The translations under genes were made by a program, and so were the position numbers. Shown piece after piece: positions 1 to 7,888 of a stretch of DNA of 64,000 nt. This DNA comes from Arthrobacter sp. 31Y (lineage in GTDB: Bacteria; Actinomycetota; Actinomycetes; Actinomycetales; Micrococcaceae). Position 1 is the first letter of the stretch; every line of letters starts with the position of its first letter. The DNA lies in the NCBI RefSeq assembly GCF_000526335.1, contig NZ_JAFW01000001.1, positions 2,790,001 through 2,854,000 on the forward strand, written 5' to 3'. The notes under the pieces are model-generated. The model ran no database searches and was not told where the DNA came from. It saw nothing but the letters and a program-made list of their open reading frames with translations.

Positions 1-380
1 GAACTTGCCGCCCCCAATAGCCCCGCTAGAACCCGCTAAAAATGGGTCAGCGAACTCCACGGCAAGTTGTGTCTAAACATTCAGAGTGCGCGTCATTTTT
101 CCCGCGCGTCGAGGCATGGACGAAGCTGTGGGTCCGGATATCGAGCGCGCTGCTGCTGGTCGTCAGCGTGGCGCGGCCGGAGGTGAACTGGCGACGGACC
201 GGGCGAGGTGCCGTCAACGGAAGAATGATGATGAAGCGCCTGCGGCTGTGGGGCAGGCCTTCCGCTTACCGTTCCGAGCTTCCTGTGAAATGGATCACTT
301 CAGAGGTTACCTCCATATACCTTCATTTCAACAGCTTTTATTGAAATGAGTTTGAGAAGGTGCTCGGGGAGGTCTCGGTG
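1..380. other. Left-edge stretch without a supported gene
   Basis: I find no gene I can defend here. A 9-base inverted repeat (2-10 with 60-68, arms AACTTGCCG and CGGCAAGTT, 49-base loop) could fold at the very edge. Open frames on the plus strand between 42 and 349 have no recognisable domain and no ribosome-binding site. The stretch follows the stop of the minus-strand Cache-domain gene, so it may hold that operon's terminator or the control region of a gene beyond the edge. Confidence 0.4.
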
Positions 381-1091
381 CTAGCTGCCGTAAACCAGGG
401 AGAGGCCCAGATGCGGGACGTCCAGATCCAGGCGTTGCTGGTCTTCAGGAGATCCGGGCTTGATGCGTTCGCCTACCAAGTACATCCCCGAGTTTCCCAT
501 GATGACGCGGTTGCTGGCGTTCACCAGCGCCGCATTGCCCGGGATGGCGCGCAAGTCCGGCATGATCAGCGGTTCCAAGTCCTTGACCAGGATGTCGCAC
601 CCCGCCACTCCCGCGAAGGTGCCGTGGAGAGAGAACGGCGCTGTCAGCGTGATGATGTATTCCTCGAAGCCGAGATAGTCAATATACGGGCCCCAAAGAG
701 TCTGTTCGCCAGTGGAAGCTGCAGTGGAAAAGAACGGGAGCTTCTCGTAGTCGTAGTAGCGGTTGCTGCCTGGAGTCAGGTCTGCATCGAGCTTCGCGAT
801 GGAGCCCGACTGCCCCCGGGACCACCACTCGAAAATGTGCCCCTCCGCCTCGACGGACTGGGCTGCGAAGAAGGTTCCCGCGCCTACGGCGAACGAGTTT
901 TTGGCGAGGAACTCCCGTGAGAGCACTTCGAGTCCCAGCAGTGATGACTCGTCCACTTTCGGGCGGCCGGCCAGGTTCAATTCCACCAGTTCGGCAACGT
1001 TTCGGGCTAGGTGGTTGATCTCGGCCAGGACGCCGCCGGTCCAAAGGGCCAGGGCATGTGCAGCGTGTACGACTTCGTTGTCGAGCTTCAT
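381..1091 (-). CDS. Cache-domain sensor protein, soluble
   Basis: A 236-residue protein resembling the ligand-binding Cache (PDC-like) domain usually found outside the membrane in chemoreceptors and kinases. The core segments are visible, such as YYDYEKLPFF, GPYIDYLGFEEY and the FAGVAGCDI strand that is typical of Cache folds. No signal peptide or membrane segment is visible, so it would be a cytosolic stand-alone sensor. Its ATG overlaps the last four bases of the upstream GntR gene, which implies translational coupling and a shared function. The family usually binds small carboxylates, amino acids or amines; the ligand here is unknown. Function as a co-sensor for the GntR regulator is inference. 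Confidence 0.7.
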   Translation of the reverse strand: MKLDNEVVHAAHALALWTGGVLAEINHLARNVAELVELNLAGRPKVDESSLLGLEVLSREFLAKNSFAVGAGTFFAAQSVEAEGHIFEWWSRGQSGSIAKLDADLTPGSNRYYDYEKLPFFSTAASTGEQTLWGPYIDYLGFEEYIITLTAPFSLHGTFAGVAGCDILVKDLEPLIMPDLRAIPGNAALVNASNRVIMGNSGMYLVGERIKPGSPEDQQRLDLDVPHLGLSLVYGS

Positions 1092-1888
1092 TGGGCATCC
1101 TGATTTGATTGGGCGTATCCGACTGTTAGCTTCGTATCAATCAGATGGAAAATGTTCCGCCTGATGTGTCCAAGCACCAACGCCTGGGCCTTCTCGGGCT
1201 GATCTTGCGCAACTGCCCGCACCAACTCCAAGTGTTCAGCGGTTGCCGTTTCGGGGTCAAATGCTACAGCAAGGGGCGTCCACAACTGCTGGACGGTCTC
1301 CTGTTGCAGCCTGATCTCGGCATTGGCGAGCCTGGGTGATTGAGCCGCCACAGCCAACTCGACGTGGAAACGGCTGTCCGCGGATGCGCGGTGCTCGGGG
1401 GAGTGGGCAAGCACCAAGGAACGGGCGAGCTCCTGGAGACGCTCGAAGTCGTGGGCCTCTGCGCGTTCGCAGGCCAGCCTGATGGTTGCGGCTGCTATGG
1501 CTGCGTGTTCGTCTCCGATGTCCCGGATCTCGGAGATCGACGTCGAAAGGAACCACGCCCGCATGGCATCCGCTTGCGTTTGTGGCTGCTTGACGACGAA
1601 AGAACCGCCGCTCCGGCCCCTGCGCGTCTCGACGATTCCCTGGTCCCGCAGCGCAGTCAACGCTTCGCGAAGGGTTGCGCCTCCCACACCGAACATTTCC
1701 GAGAGTGCCGCTTCAGCCGGCAGGCGTTCGCCTACTTTCAGCAGGCCGAGGGAGATCGCCGTGGAGATTCTGTCGACAATTGCCTCGGCGCGCTCAATCT
1801 CCGGCAAGGAGCGGTAAATCTGCGACTGAAAAGAGGACGGCGATGCCAAGTGTCTGCGCTCCGAAAGTTGGACTGCGGGTGCCTTCAA
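1088..1888 (-). CDS. GntR/FadR-family transcriptional regulator
   Basis: About 266 residues. The winged helix (roughly residues 35-105) includes ERLPAEAALSEMFGVGGATL and the wing VETRRGRSGGSFV. A helical FadR-type (FCD) effector domain follows (roughly 120-255), with a metal-binding-like HVELAVAAQS segment. The only start that gives the full frame is a TTG at 1888; a later TTG near residue 14 is also possible. It is transcribed away from the hxlB promoter and is coupled to the Cache-domain gene. FadR-type regulators typically respond to organic acids or amines. Whether it controls the neighbouring RuMP genes or only its own pair is not shown by the sequence. Confidence 0.85.
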   Translation of the reverse strand: MKAPAVQLSERRHLASPSSFQSQIYRSLPEIERAEAIVDRISTAISLGLLKVGERLPAEAALSEMFGVGGATLREALTALRDQGIVETRRGRSGGSFVVKQPQTQADAMRAWFLSTSISEIRDIGDEHAAIAAATIRLACERAEAHDFERLQELARSLVLAHSPEHRASADSRFHVELAVAAQSPRLANAEIRLQQETVQQLWTPLAVAFDPETATAEHLELVRAVAQDQPEKAQALVLGHIRRNIFHLIDTKLTVGYAQSNQDAQ

Positions 1889-1983
1889 TACTACAGACGA
1901 GAGTTACTTGAAAGTCTCACTCAAATCGAGCCCTTTTAGTGCTCTGACTCCGGCTGAAACTTTCAAACGCCGTGTGGACCACT

Positions 1984-2145
1984 CCTTAAGTGTAGGAAGA
2001 ACCGTCAGAAAACAGTGTTACCCCACCCCTTTTGATTCGGAAACATGGTTCTCAACCGAAAGAACTCCTCGACCCCCGCAGGACGAGGACTGAAACCGAA
2101 GGGGACAAATCGTGAATACGACAGCAAGCGCGACGACTGCCGCGT
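1984..2145 (+). promoter_or_regulatory. hxlB promoter cassette, copy 1 of a duplicated control region
   Basis: This region matches the tkt control region (7726-7888). Shared elements are AAGTGTAG (1988-1995), the operator GTCAGAAAACAGTGTT (2004-2019), CATGG and CAACC blocks, the AAGGGGA ribosome-binding site, and the GTG start with the next codons (CGACAGCAAG). The distance from the operator end to the GTG is 92 bases in both copies. Here the palindrome is ACcGT-CAGAAA-ACAGT, with one mismatch from the perfect tkt version. This implies common control of hxlB-hxlA and tkt-tal-rpe-rpiB. Confidence 0.8.
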
Positions 2146-2711
2146 ACACCAAAGCATCTGATATTGTCCGCAATCTGTCCCTCGTCAGGGACGAGATCAC
2201 GGGCACCGCAGCGAAGCTTGATGAACAGCAGATGGCCCGCCTCGCGAGTCACATCAGCCACCCAGGCCGTATTTTTGTTGCCGGCGCGGGCCGAAGCGGT
2301 TTGGTGCTGCGCATGGCCGGCATGCGCTTGATGCACTTGGGTCTCACAGTCCACATCGCCGGCGATACCACCACGCCTGCCATCGCATCGGGCGATCTGC
2401 TCTTGGTGGCTTCCGGATCCGGAACCACATCCGGCGTCGTCAAGTCAGCAGAGACAGCAGCCAAGGCCGGTGCCCGCATCGCGGTGTTCACCACCAACGC
2501 TGATTCGCCGCTTGCCGGGCTCGCCGACGCTCTGGTCATCATTCCGGCTGCACAGAAGACCGACCATGGCTCCGCTGTTTCCCGGCAGTATGCAGGATCG
2601 CTTTTCGAGCAGGCACTGTTCCTGGCCACCGAAGCCATCTTCCAGTCCCTGTGGGAAAGCGATGCGCAGCCGGCTGAAAAGCTTTGGCTCCGTCACGCCA
2701 ATCTTGAGTAA
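2112..2711 (+). CDS. hxlB: 6-phospho-3-hexuloisomerase
   Basis: A 199-residue SIS-domain sugar isomerase that converts hexulose 6-phosphate to fructose 6-phosphate, the second step of formaldehyde fixation in the RuMP pathway. The SIS core is visible: FVAGAGRSGLVLRMAGMRL, the VHIAGDTTTPAI strand, the LLVASGSGTTSGVV phosphate-binding loop, and the closing QYAGSLFEQALFLATEAIF helix. Length fits the family. It starts with GTG behind AAGGGGA, in the copied cassette shared with tkt. hxlA follows 70 bases later, so the two form one transcription unit. The order hxlB-hxlA is the reverse of the Bacillus hxlAB order. Confidence 0.92.
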   Translation: MNTTASATTAAYTKASDIVRNLSLVRDEITGTAAKLDEQQMARLASHISHPGRIFVAGAGRSGLVLRMAGMRLMHLGLTVHIAGDTTTPAIASGDLLLVASGSGTTSGVVKSAETAAKAGARIAVFTTNADSPLAGLADALVIIPAAQKTDHGSAVSRQYAGSLFEQALFLATEAIFQSLWESDAQPAEKLWLRHANLE

Positions 2712-2781
2712 ACCCGCTGTCCCCAAAGCACCAAATCCTGATTTTTACACCCCATTGAAGTAAATAACAGAAGGAAACATC

Positions 2782-3405
2782 ATGAAACTCCAGGTTGCTA
2801 TTGACTTGCTTACTACCGAGGCTGCTCTTGAGCTGGCTGGTCAGGTTGCTGAGTACGTTGACATCATTGAGCTCGGTACCCCGCTGATTAAGGCTGAGGG
2901 TCTTTCGGTGATTACCGCGGTGAAGAATGCTCATCCGGACAAGATTGTTTTTGCTGATTTGAAGACCATGGATGCTGGTGAGCTTGAGGCTGATATTGCG
3001 TTCAAGGCCGGTGCTGATTTGGTGACTGTGCTTGGTGCTGCTGATGATTCCACCATTGCTGGTGCGGTGAAGGCTGCGAAGGCTCATAACAAGGGTGTTG
3101 TGGTTGATCTGATTGGTATTGCGGATAAGGTTTCCCGGGCTAAGGAAGTCCGTGCCCTGGGTGCGAAGTTCGTGGAGATGCACGCTGGTTTGGATGAGCA
3201 GGCCAAGCCGGGCTTTGATCTTAATGGTTTGCTTCGTGCCGGTGCTGAGGCCCGTGTTCCGTTCTCTGTTGCTGGTGGCGTGAAGCTGGCCACGATCGGT
3301 GATGTTCAGAACGCTGGTGCTGATGTAGCTGTTGCTGGTGGCGCTATTTATGGTGCTGAGGATCCGGCGCTGGCCGCGAAGGCCCTCCGCAACGCCATCG
3401 TCTAA
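2782..3405 (+). CDS. hxlA: 3-hexulose-6-phosphate synthase
   Basis: A 207-residue (beta/alpha)8 enzyme of the orotidine decarboxylase superfamily. It condenses formaldehyde with ribulose 5-phosphate to hexulose 6-phosphate. The catalytic loop FADLKTMDAGELEAD, the AGADLVTVLGAAD strand and the C-terminal phosphate loop (VAGGVKLATI, VAVAGGAIYG) are all visible. Length is normal. An AGAAGGAA ribosome-binding site precedes the ATG. Codon use is strongly GCT/GGT and keto-rich, unlike the downstream genes, which fits very high expression. A strong hairpin terminator (3418-3463) follows. Confidence 0.95.
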   Translation: MKLQVAIDLLTTEAALELAGQVAEYVDIIELGTPLIKAEGLSVITAVKNAHPDKIVFADLKTMDAGELEADIAFKAGADLVTVLGAADDSTIAGAVKAAKAHNKGVVVDLIGIADKVSRAKEVRALGAKFVEMHAGLDEQAKPGFDLNGLLRAGAEARVPFSVAGGVKLATIGDVQNAGADVAVAGGAIYGAEDPALAAKALRNAIV

Positions 3406-3417
3406 CCATCCTGGTCC

Positions 3418-3463
3418 GAAAGGTGGCGTCCCGCAGGCAAAGCCCGCGGGGCGCCACCTTTTC
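3418..3463 (+). terminator. Terminator after hxlA
   Basis: The arms AAAGGTGGCG-t-CCCGC and GCGGG-g-CGCCACCTTT close over a 10-base loop, with one T-G wobble, and run into TTTTC. This would stop or reduce read-through from hxlBA into the small ORF and zwf. Confidence 0.8.
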
Positions 3464-3495
3464 GAACCATCAGACTCCGGGAAAGGTTGGTCGCA

Positions 3496-3705
3496 GTGCT
3501 TTGTCTGGCAGGTGAACACGTGGAAGTCATCGTGACTGAACCACACCGTATAGATGAGTTGCTCGATGAAGCTGAGGCGATGCTTCGGCAAACGTCGCAG
3601 CGGGTTGCCGGTATTTTGATGACCCGGCATGAGCCTGGCCGGTACACGCTCACCTTGAGTGACTCTGTTCCGTTTGGGGAGACCCGCGAGCAGATCGTCT
3701 CGTGA
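3496..3705 (+). CDS. Small hypothetical protein (69 residues)
   Basis: The GTG at 3496 sits nine bases after GGGAAAGG, a better start than the TTG at 3487. The product has an acidic helix with hydrophobic spacing (RIDELLDEAEAMLRQ) and a beta-like stretch (AGILMTRHEPGRYTLTLSD). I do not recognise a family. No signal peptide, cysteine or membrane segment is present. It lies between the hxlA terminator and zwf with 45 bases to the next start, so it is probably made with zwf-opcA. A regulatory or accessory role in the RuMP/pentose-phosphate set is only suggested by position. Confidence 0.6.
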   Translation: MLCLAGEHVEVIVTEPHRIDELLDEAEAMLRQTSQRVAGILMTRHEPGRYTLTLSDSVPFGETREQIVS

Positions 3706-3750
3706 CCCTCCGATTACCGCGGCACTGCCTCGAAAGTTAGAAGGCAACAA

Positions 3751-5310
3751 ATGTTGGATACTTACCTTGATTCCCCACCAAGGAACCGGCTTCGGAATCC
3801 TTTGCGGGATCCGCGGGATCGTCGTTTGAACCGTATTGCCGGGCCGTCGTCGTTGGTGTTCTTCGGGGTCACTGGTGATCTTGCCCGTAAGAAGCTGATG
3901 CCGGCGGTTTATGACCTCGCTAATCGTGGCCTGTTGCCGCCGAGTTTTGCTTTGGTGGGTTTCGGTCGTCGTGAGTGGGATAACGCGGATTTCGCGGCTG
4001 AGGTCAAGGAGAACGTCAAGGCCCACGCGCGGACGAAGTTTGATGAAGCGGTGTGGGAGCAGCTCGCTTCGGGTATCCGTTTTGTTCAGGGCGAGTTCGA
4101 CGACGACGACGCTTTCGAGCGCCTCGGTGATGTCCTCGATGAGCTGGATGAGACCCGCGGCACCCGCGGTAATCACGGGTTCTATTTGTCGATCCCGCCG
4201 AAGGCTTTTGAGCAGGTCTGCCGGCAGCTGTCCAAGCATGGTTTGGCGCAGGCGAAGCCGGGTCAGTGGCGTCGTGTGGTGATCGAGAAGCCGTTCGGGC
4301 ATGACCTTGAGTCGGCCCGTCAGCTCAACGACATTGTGGAGTCGGTGTTCCCGGCTGATGCGGTGTTCCGGATCGATCATTACCTGGGCAAGGAAACGGT
4401 GCAGAACATCCTGGCGTTGCGTTTCGCGAACCAGTTGTTCGAACCGTTGTGGAACGCCAATTACGTGGATCACGTCCAGATCACCATGGCCGAGGATATT
4501 GGTACGGGTGGGCGTGCGGGGTATTACGACGGTGTGGGTGCTGCCCGTGACGTGATCCAGAACCACTTGCTCCAGCTGCTGGCGTTGACCGCGATGGAAG
4601 AGCCCATTTCGTTTAATGCCGATGATTTGCGGGCGGAGAAGGAAAAGGTCCTCGCCGCGGTCAAGCTGCCCGAGGATTTGTCCACGCATTCGGCGCGGGG
4701 CCAGTTCACCGGTGGGTGGCAGGGCGGGGAGGAAGTCCTGGGGTATTTGGATGAGGACGGTATCCCGGATGATTCGAAGACCGAGACGTTCGCGGCGATC
4801 CGGGTGGATATCAACACCCGGCGTTGGAATGGTGTGCCGTTCTACCTGCGCGCGGGTAAGCGGCTGGGCCGGCGCGTGACTGAGATCGCGGTGGTGTTCA
4901 AGCGGGCACCGAACCTGCTCTTCCGTGACCACGGCGAGGATGACTTTGGTCAGAACGCGGTGGTGATCCGGGTCCAGCCCGATGAGGGTGCCACGATCCG
5001 GTTCGGGTCCAAGGTTCCGGGCACGCAGATGGAAGTCCGTGATGTGACCATGGACTTCGGCTATGGCCATTCCTTTACCGAGTCCAGTCCCGAAGCCTAC
5101 GAACGTCTGATCCTGGATGTGTTGTTGGGTGAGCCGCCGCTGTTCCCGCGGCATCAGGAAGTGGAGTTGTCCTGGAAGATCCTCGACCCGTTCGAGGAGT
5201 ACTGGGCCGGGCTCGATGAACAACCGCAACCCTACGCTCCGGGTAGTTGGGGGCCGGCTTCGGCCGATGCCCTGCTGGCCCGTGACGGACGAACCTGGAG
5301 AAGGCCATGA
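3751..5310 (+). CDS. zwf: Glucose-6-phosphate 1-dehydrogenase
   Basis: A 519-residue enzyme oxidising glucose 6-phosphate to 6-phosphogluconolactone with reduction of NAD(P). The dinucleotide fingerprint GVTGDLARKKLMPAVYDLA lies near residues 36-54. The substrate/catalytic motif RIDHYLGKE lies near residues 208-216, and IEKPFGHD precedes it. Length is normal. An AGAAGG ribosome-binding site precedes the ATG. The stop overlaps the opcA start by four bases. In methylamine-grown cells it could feed the oxidative RuMP branch or make NADPH; no gnd gene is in the window. Codon use drifts from keto-rich near the start towards C-ending codons further along. Confidence 0.96.
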   Translation: MLDTYLDSPPRNRLRNPLRDPRDRRLNRIAGPSSLVFFGVTGDLARKKLMPAVYDLANRGLLPPSFALVGFGRREWDNADFAAEVKENVKAHARTKFDEAVWEQLASGIRFVQGEFDDDDAFERLGDVLDELDETRGTRGNHGFYLSIPPKAFEQVCRQLSKHGLAQAKPGQWRRVVIEKPFGHDLESARQLNDIVESVFPADAVFRIDHYLGKETVQNILALRFANQLFEPLWNANYVDHVQITMAEDIGTGGRAGYYDGVGAARDVIQNHLLQLLALTAMEEPISFNADDLRAEKEKVLAAVKLPEDLSTHSARGQFTGGWQGGEEVLGYLDEDGIPDDSKTETFAAIRVDINTRRWNGVPFYLRAGKRLGRRVTEIAVVFKRAPNLLFRDHGEDDFGQNAVVIRVQPDEGATIRFGSKVPGTQMEVRDVTMDFGYGHSFTESSPEAYERLILDVLLGEPPLFPRHQEVELSWKILDPFEEYWAGLDEQPQPYAPGSWGPASADALLARDGRTWRRP

Positions 5311-6314
5311 TTGTAGATCTTCCCGATACCACTACCTCCAAGATCTCCAAGAAGATCATGTCGCTGCGCGAGCAGGGCGGTGTGATCGCCCTGGGTCGTG
5401 TGTTGACGTTGGTGGTGGTGACGAAGTCCGGGCAGGAAGAAGAAGCCATCGAGGCCGCCAATGAAGCCAGTAGGGAACACCCCTGCCGGATCATTGTCCT
5501 GGCCGACGCCGGTGTTGAAGGACCGGACCGTCTGGACGCGCAGATCCGGGTGGGTGGGGACGCCGGAGCGTCCGAGGTCATCGTGCTGCGCGGGCACGGG
5601 CACATGGCCCACGAAAGCGAATCCCTCGTCGCGGCCCTGCTCCTGCCGGACGCGCCGATCGTGGCGTGGTGGCCGCACGGCGCCCCGGAAAGCGCCTGCG
5701 AAACCTCGATCGGCCGCATCGCGCACCGCCGCATCACCGACTCGGCCAACGAACCCGACCCCCGCCGGGCGTTGGAGAACATCCGCGCCACGTACAAAGC
5801 CGGCGACACCGACCTCGCCTGGACCCGCCTAACCAACTGGCGCATGCAACTCGCAGCAGCAATGGACCACGTGGATCCGGCCACGATCACCGGGATCACT
5901 GTGGAAGGTGCTTCCGATTCCCCCAGCACACTGTTGCTGGCAAGCTGGCTGGGCCGATCGCTGCAGGCATCTGTGACCATAGTGGCCGACCCCCCAGGTA
6001 CCGGCATTCGCGGGGTCCGGCTCATGACTGCTTCCGGTGCCATCCGGCTGTCCAGGCCCGGCCACACGGTGGCAGAACTGACCCAACCCGGGCAGCCCGC
6101 GCAACGCATCACCCTCCCCCGCAGAAGCCTCAAGGACTGCCTCGCCGAAGAACTCCGCCGGCTCGACCCCGACGACGTCTTCGGGGAAACGGTTCGCGGC
6201 TTCGACATGTCCCGTGTCCGGCACGAGGGCCTCCATAGTGGTAACCGCGTGGACGTGGATGCCTTGGTATCCGCACTCAGCCAGGTGGATGACAGCCTTG
6301 CCGAGGTGCGCTAA
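5307..6314 (+). CDS. opcA: Glucose-6-phosphate dehydrogenase assembly protein OpcA
   Basis: A 335-residue protein of the OpcA family, which in actinobacteria and cyanobacteria binds and activates glucose-6-phosphate dehydrogenase. It starts at an ATG overlapping the zwf stop (ATGA), the usual coupling for this pair. Recognisable blocks include AREQGGVIALGRVLTLVVVT-type start strands, HPCRIIVLAD, EVIVLRGHGHMAHESESLV and LPDAPIVAWWPHGAP. The 3' half uses nearly exclusively C-ending codons. No terminator of any strength is visible before the convergent regulator gene. Confidence 0.93.
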   Translation: MIVDLPDTTTSKISKKIMSLREQGGVIALGRVLTLVVVTKSGQEEEAIEAANEASREHPCRIIVLADAGVEGPDRLDAQIRVGGDAGASEVIVLRGHGHMAHESESLVAALLLPDAPIVAWWPHGAPESACETSIGRIAHRRITDSANEPDPRRALENIRATYKAGDTDLAWTRLTNWRMQLAAAMDHVDPATITGITVEGASDSPSTLLLASWLGRSLQASVTIVADPPGTGIRGVRLMTASGAIRLSRPGHTVAELTQPGQPAQRITLPRRSLKDCLAEELRRLDPDDVFGETVRGFDMSRVRHEGLHSGNRVDVDALVSALSQVDDSLAEVR

Positions 6315-6383
6315 GCCCTGACCACTATCTGCTTTACCACCGGGTCACCCACTCTTTCGAGTAGTTAGAGGCCGTCCAAAGTG

Positions 6384-7655
6384 CTACGACTGCCGCAGGC
6401 CGTGGCTGTGGGCCAGTGCGATCGCTTCGGTCCGCGAGCCGACGTCGAGCTTCTTGAAAAGGTTCCGGACATGGAACTTGACCGTGTTCTCGCTGATGCC
6501 CATCGCAGACGCTATGGTGCGGTTTCGGTGTCCGGTGGCCAGATGCTGCAGCACTTCCAGTTCGCGGGCAGCGAGGTTCCATCCCGCGACATCGCCGGCC
6601 GGACGTGCCGGAAGGTCCAAGGGAAGCGAAACGAAGACGTCCGCACCCCAGCCGGACATGACGTCCATTCGGAGCTGTCCGGTGAGTGCTTGGACCCTGC
6701 GGTCCAAACGGCTGATGCTCGGATCCTCGGTGGTGAGCGCGCCGCCGCCGTCGTCACGGACGTTGATCAACAGGTTTTCGCCGTCGCAGTCCCAATGCGT
6801 CCTGATCCTTGTGACATCCGGCTGTTCCATCATGACCAGCACCAGCCCGCGGACGATTGCCCGTGCTGCGTGCGCAACTTCTCCGGGGAGGGCCCTGCCG
6901 TTCAGGGGAGGCTCGATGAACTGGACCTCGATGCCGCTGAAGCTCGTGAGTGGGCGCAGGTCTTCGCGCAGGCGTTCGAAGGCTTTGACCACCGGTTCCT
7001 TCACCAAATCCGTGGTGCGGTCGCTGTGGGTACGCAGGCCCACCAGTGCCCTGGCGGCGAGGTCGGTGACGGTGGTGCGCGCCGTGGCGTCGTCCATGGA
7101 GGATGAGCGCAGGGCGGCCAGGAGGGTTTCCAAGGTGGTTGAGTGGAGATCGGTCAGTTCGGCCGTCACACGGATGCGTTCGGCTGATGCCGCACGGGAT
7201 TCCAACAAGTACGACGGCGGCGCATCCGCCACCTTCTCCTGTATCCGCCGGGCGGTGATGTCCCAGAGATAGCTCACCAGGTCCAGCCCGGTGTCTCCGG
7301 GATCGGCGGGAACGGGGTCGGTAATCACCAAGAGTGCATTGCTCGCGGCATGCTTGAGTGCCATCGCCTGCCGCGGTTGACCCGCAAGCTCAGCTTCACC
7401 AAACCAGGGGCCGTCGTCCGGGAGGGCAGCACGGAGCGTGTCAAGTTCAGCGATGGAGACCTTGGAAATGATGTCTTCCGAACCGGCTTTCTTCTGCGGC
7501 CGCCCCGTGCAGTCTTCGGTGAAGATCACGAGTGCGCTGCTCCCGAGTGAGGGGAGCGTGGCGTCACGTAGCCGTTCAGCGATTTGGGACAAGGGTGCGT
7601 CGGCCAGTGCTGCCACGGAACGCAACAGCGGCCAAGGGTGGTCTGAAGGGGACAT
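6384..7655 (-). CDS. LuxR-type regulator fused to a degenerate histidine-kinase-like core
   Basis: I start this at the ATG at 7655, behind AAGGAAG, giving 423 residues; a longer frame to 7802 runs into the tkt operator. The N-terminal ~150 residues look like a GAF-type sensor. Next comes a NarX-like dimerisation helix (AERIRVTAELTDLHSTTL) in which the usual phospho-accepting His of ELHD is Thr. An ATPase-like part follows (NVRDDGGGAL, then GWGADVFVSLPL). The C-terminal LuxR helix-turn-helix is clear (LAARELEVLQHLATGHRNRT and GISENTVKFHVRNLFKKL). It is divergent from tkt, so it is the prime candidate to bind the operator there and at hxlB. Confidence 0.8.
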   Translation of the reverse strand: MSPSDHPWPLLRSVAALADAPLSQIAERLRDATLPSLGSSALVIFTEDCTGRPQKKAGSEDIISKVSIAELDTLRAALPDDGPWFGEAELAGQPRQAMALKHAASNALLVITDPVPADPGDTGLDLVSYLWDITARRIQEKVADAPPSYLLESRAASAERIRVTAELTDLHSTTLETLLAALRSSSMDDATARTTVTDLAARALVGLRTHSDRTTDLVKEPVVKAFERLREDLRPLTSFSGIEVQFIEPPLNGRALPGEVAHAARAIVRGLVLVMMEQPDVTRIRTHWDCDGENLLINVRDDGGGALTTEDPSISRLDRRVQALTGQLRMDVMSGWGADVFVSLPLDLPARPAGDVAGWNLAARELEVLQHLATGHRNRTIASAMGISENTVKFHVRNLFKKLDVGSRTEAIALAHSHGLRQS

Positions 7656-7725
7656 AGCGGCTTCCTTGCTGGGCTCATGAGTGTGGCTGCGCGACGATGC
7701 GAAACCTACCGGGTGAATTCCCTGT

Positions 7726-7888
7726 CCTAAAGTGTAGTCAAAAACTGTCAGAAAACAGTGTTTCGCCGGACTGTTTATTTCGGGAGCATGGGAATCAACC
7801 ACAAAGCATGGATGCGGCCACTGCGGCCGACCACCATATCAAAGGGGATAACTCGTGAATCCGACAGCAAGTGCGGCGCTGACCTTCA
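7726..7888 (+). promoter_or_regulatory. tkt promoter cassette, copy 2 of the duplicated control region
   Basis: It contains AAGTGTAG (7730-7737) and the perfect inverted repeat ACTGT-CAGAAA-ACAGT (7744-7759), inside the 16-base block GTCAGAAAACAGTGTT (7747-7762) that also precedes hxlB. CATGG, CAACC, AAGGGGA and the GTG start with its following codons are also conserved. The operator-to-start distance is 92 bases, identical to hxlB. Confidence 0.8.

Noticed and set aside
86..349. Plus-strand 87-codon frame at the left edge
   Set aside because: No ribosome-binding site, domain or supporting context; kept only as an unexplained stretch.
2539..5229. Long minus-strand open frame (896 codons) opposite hxlA and zwf
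   Set aside because: It is a shadow caused by codon bias; the plus strand has complete, recognisable enzymes, and the antisense product has no domain and unnatural composition.
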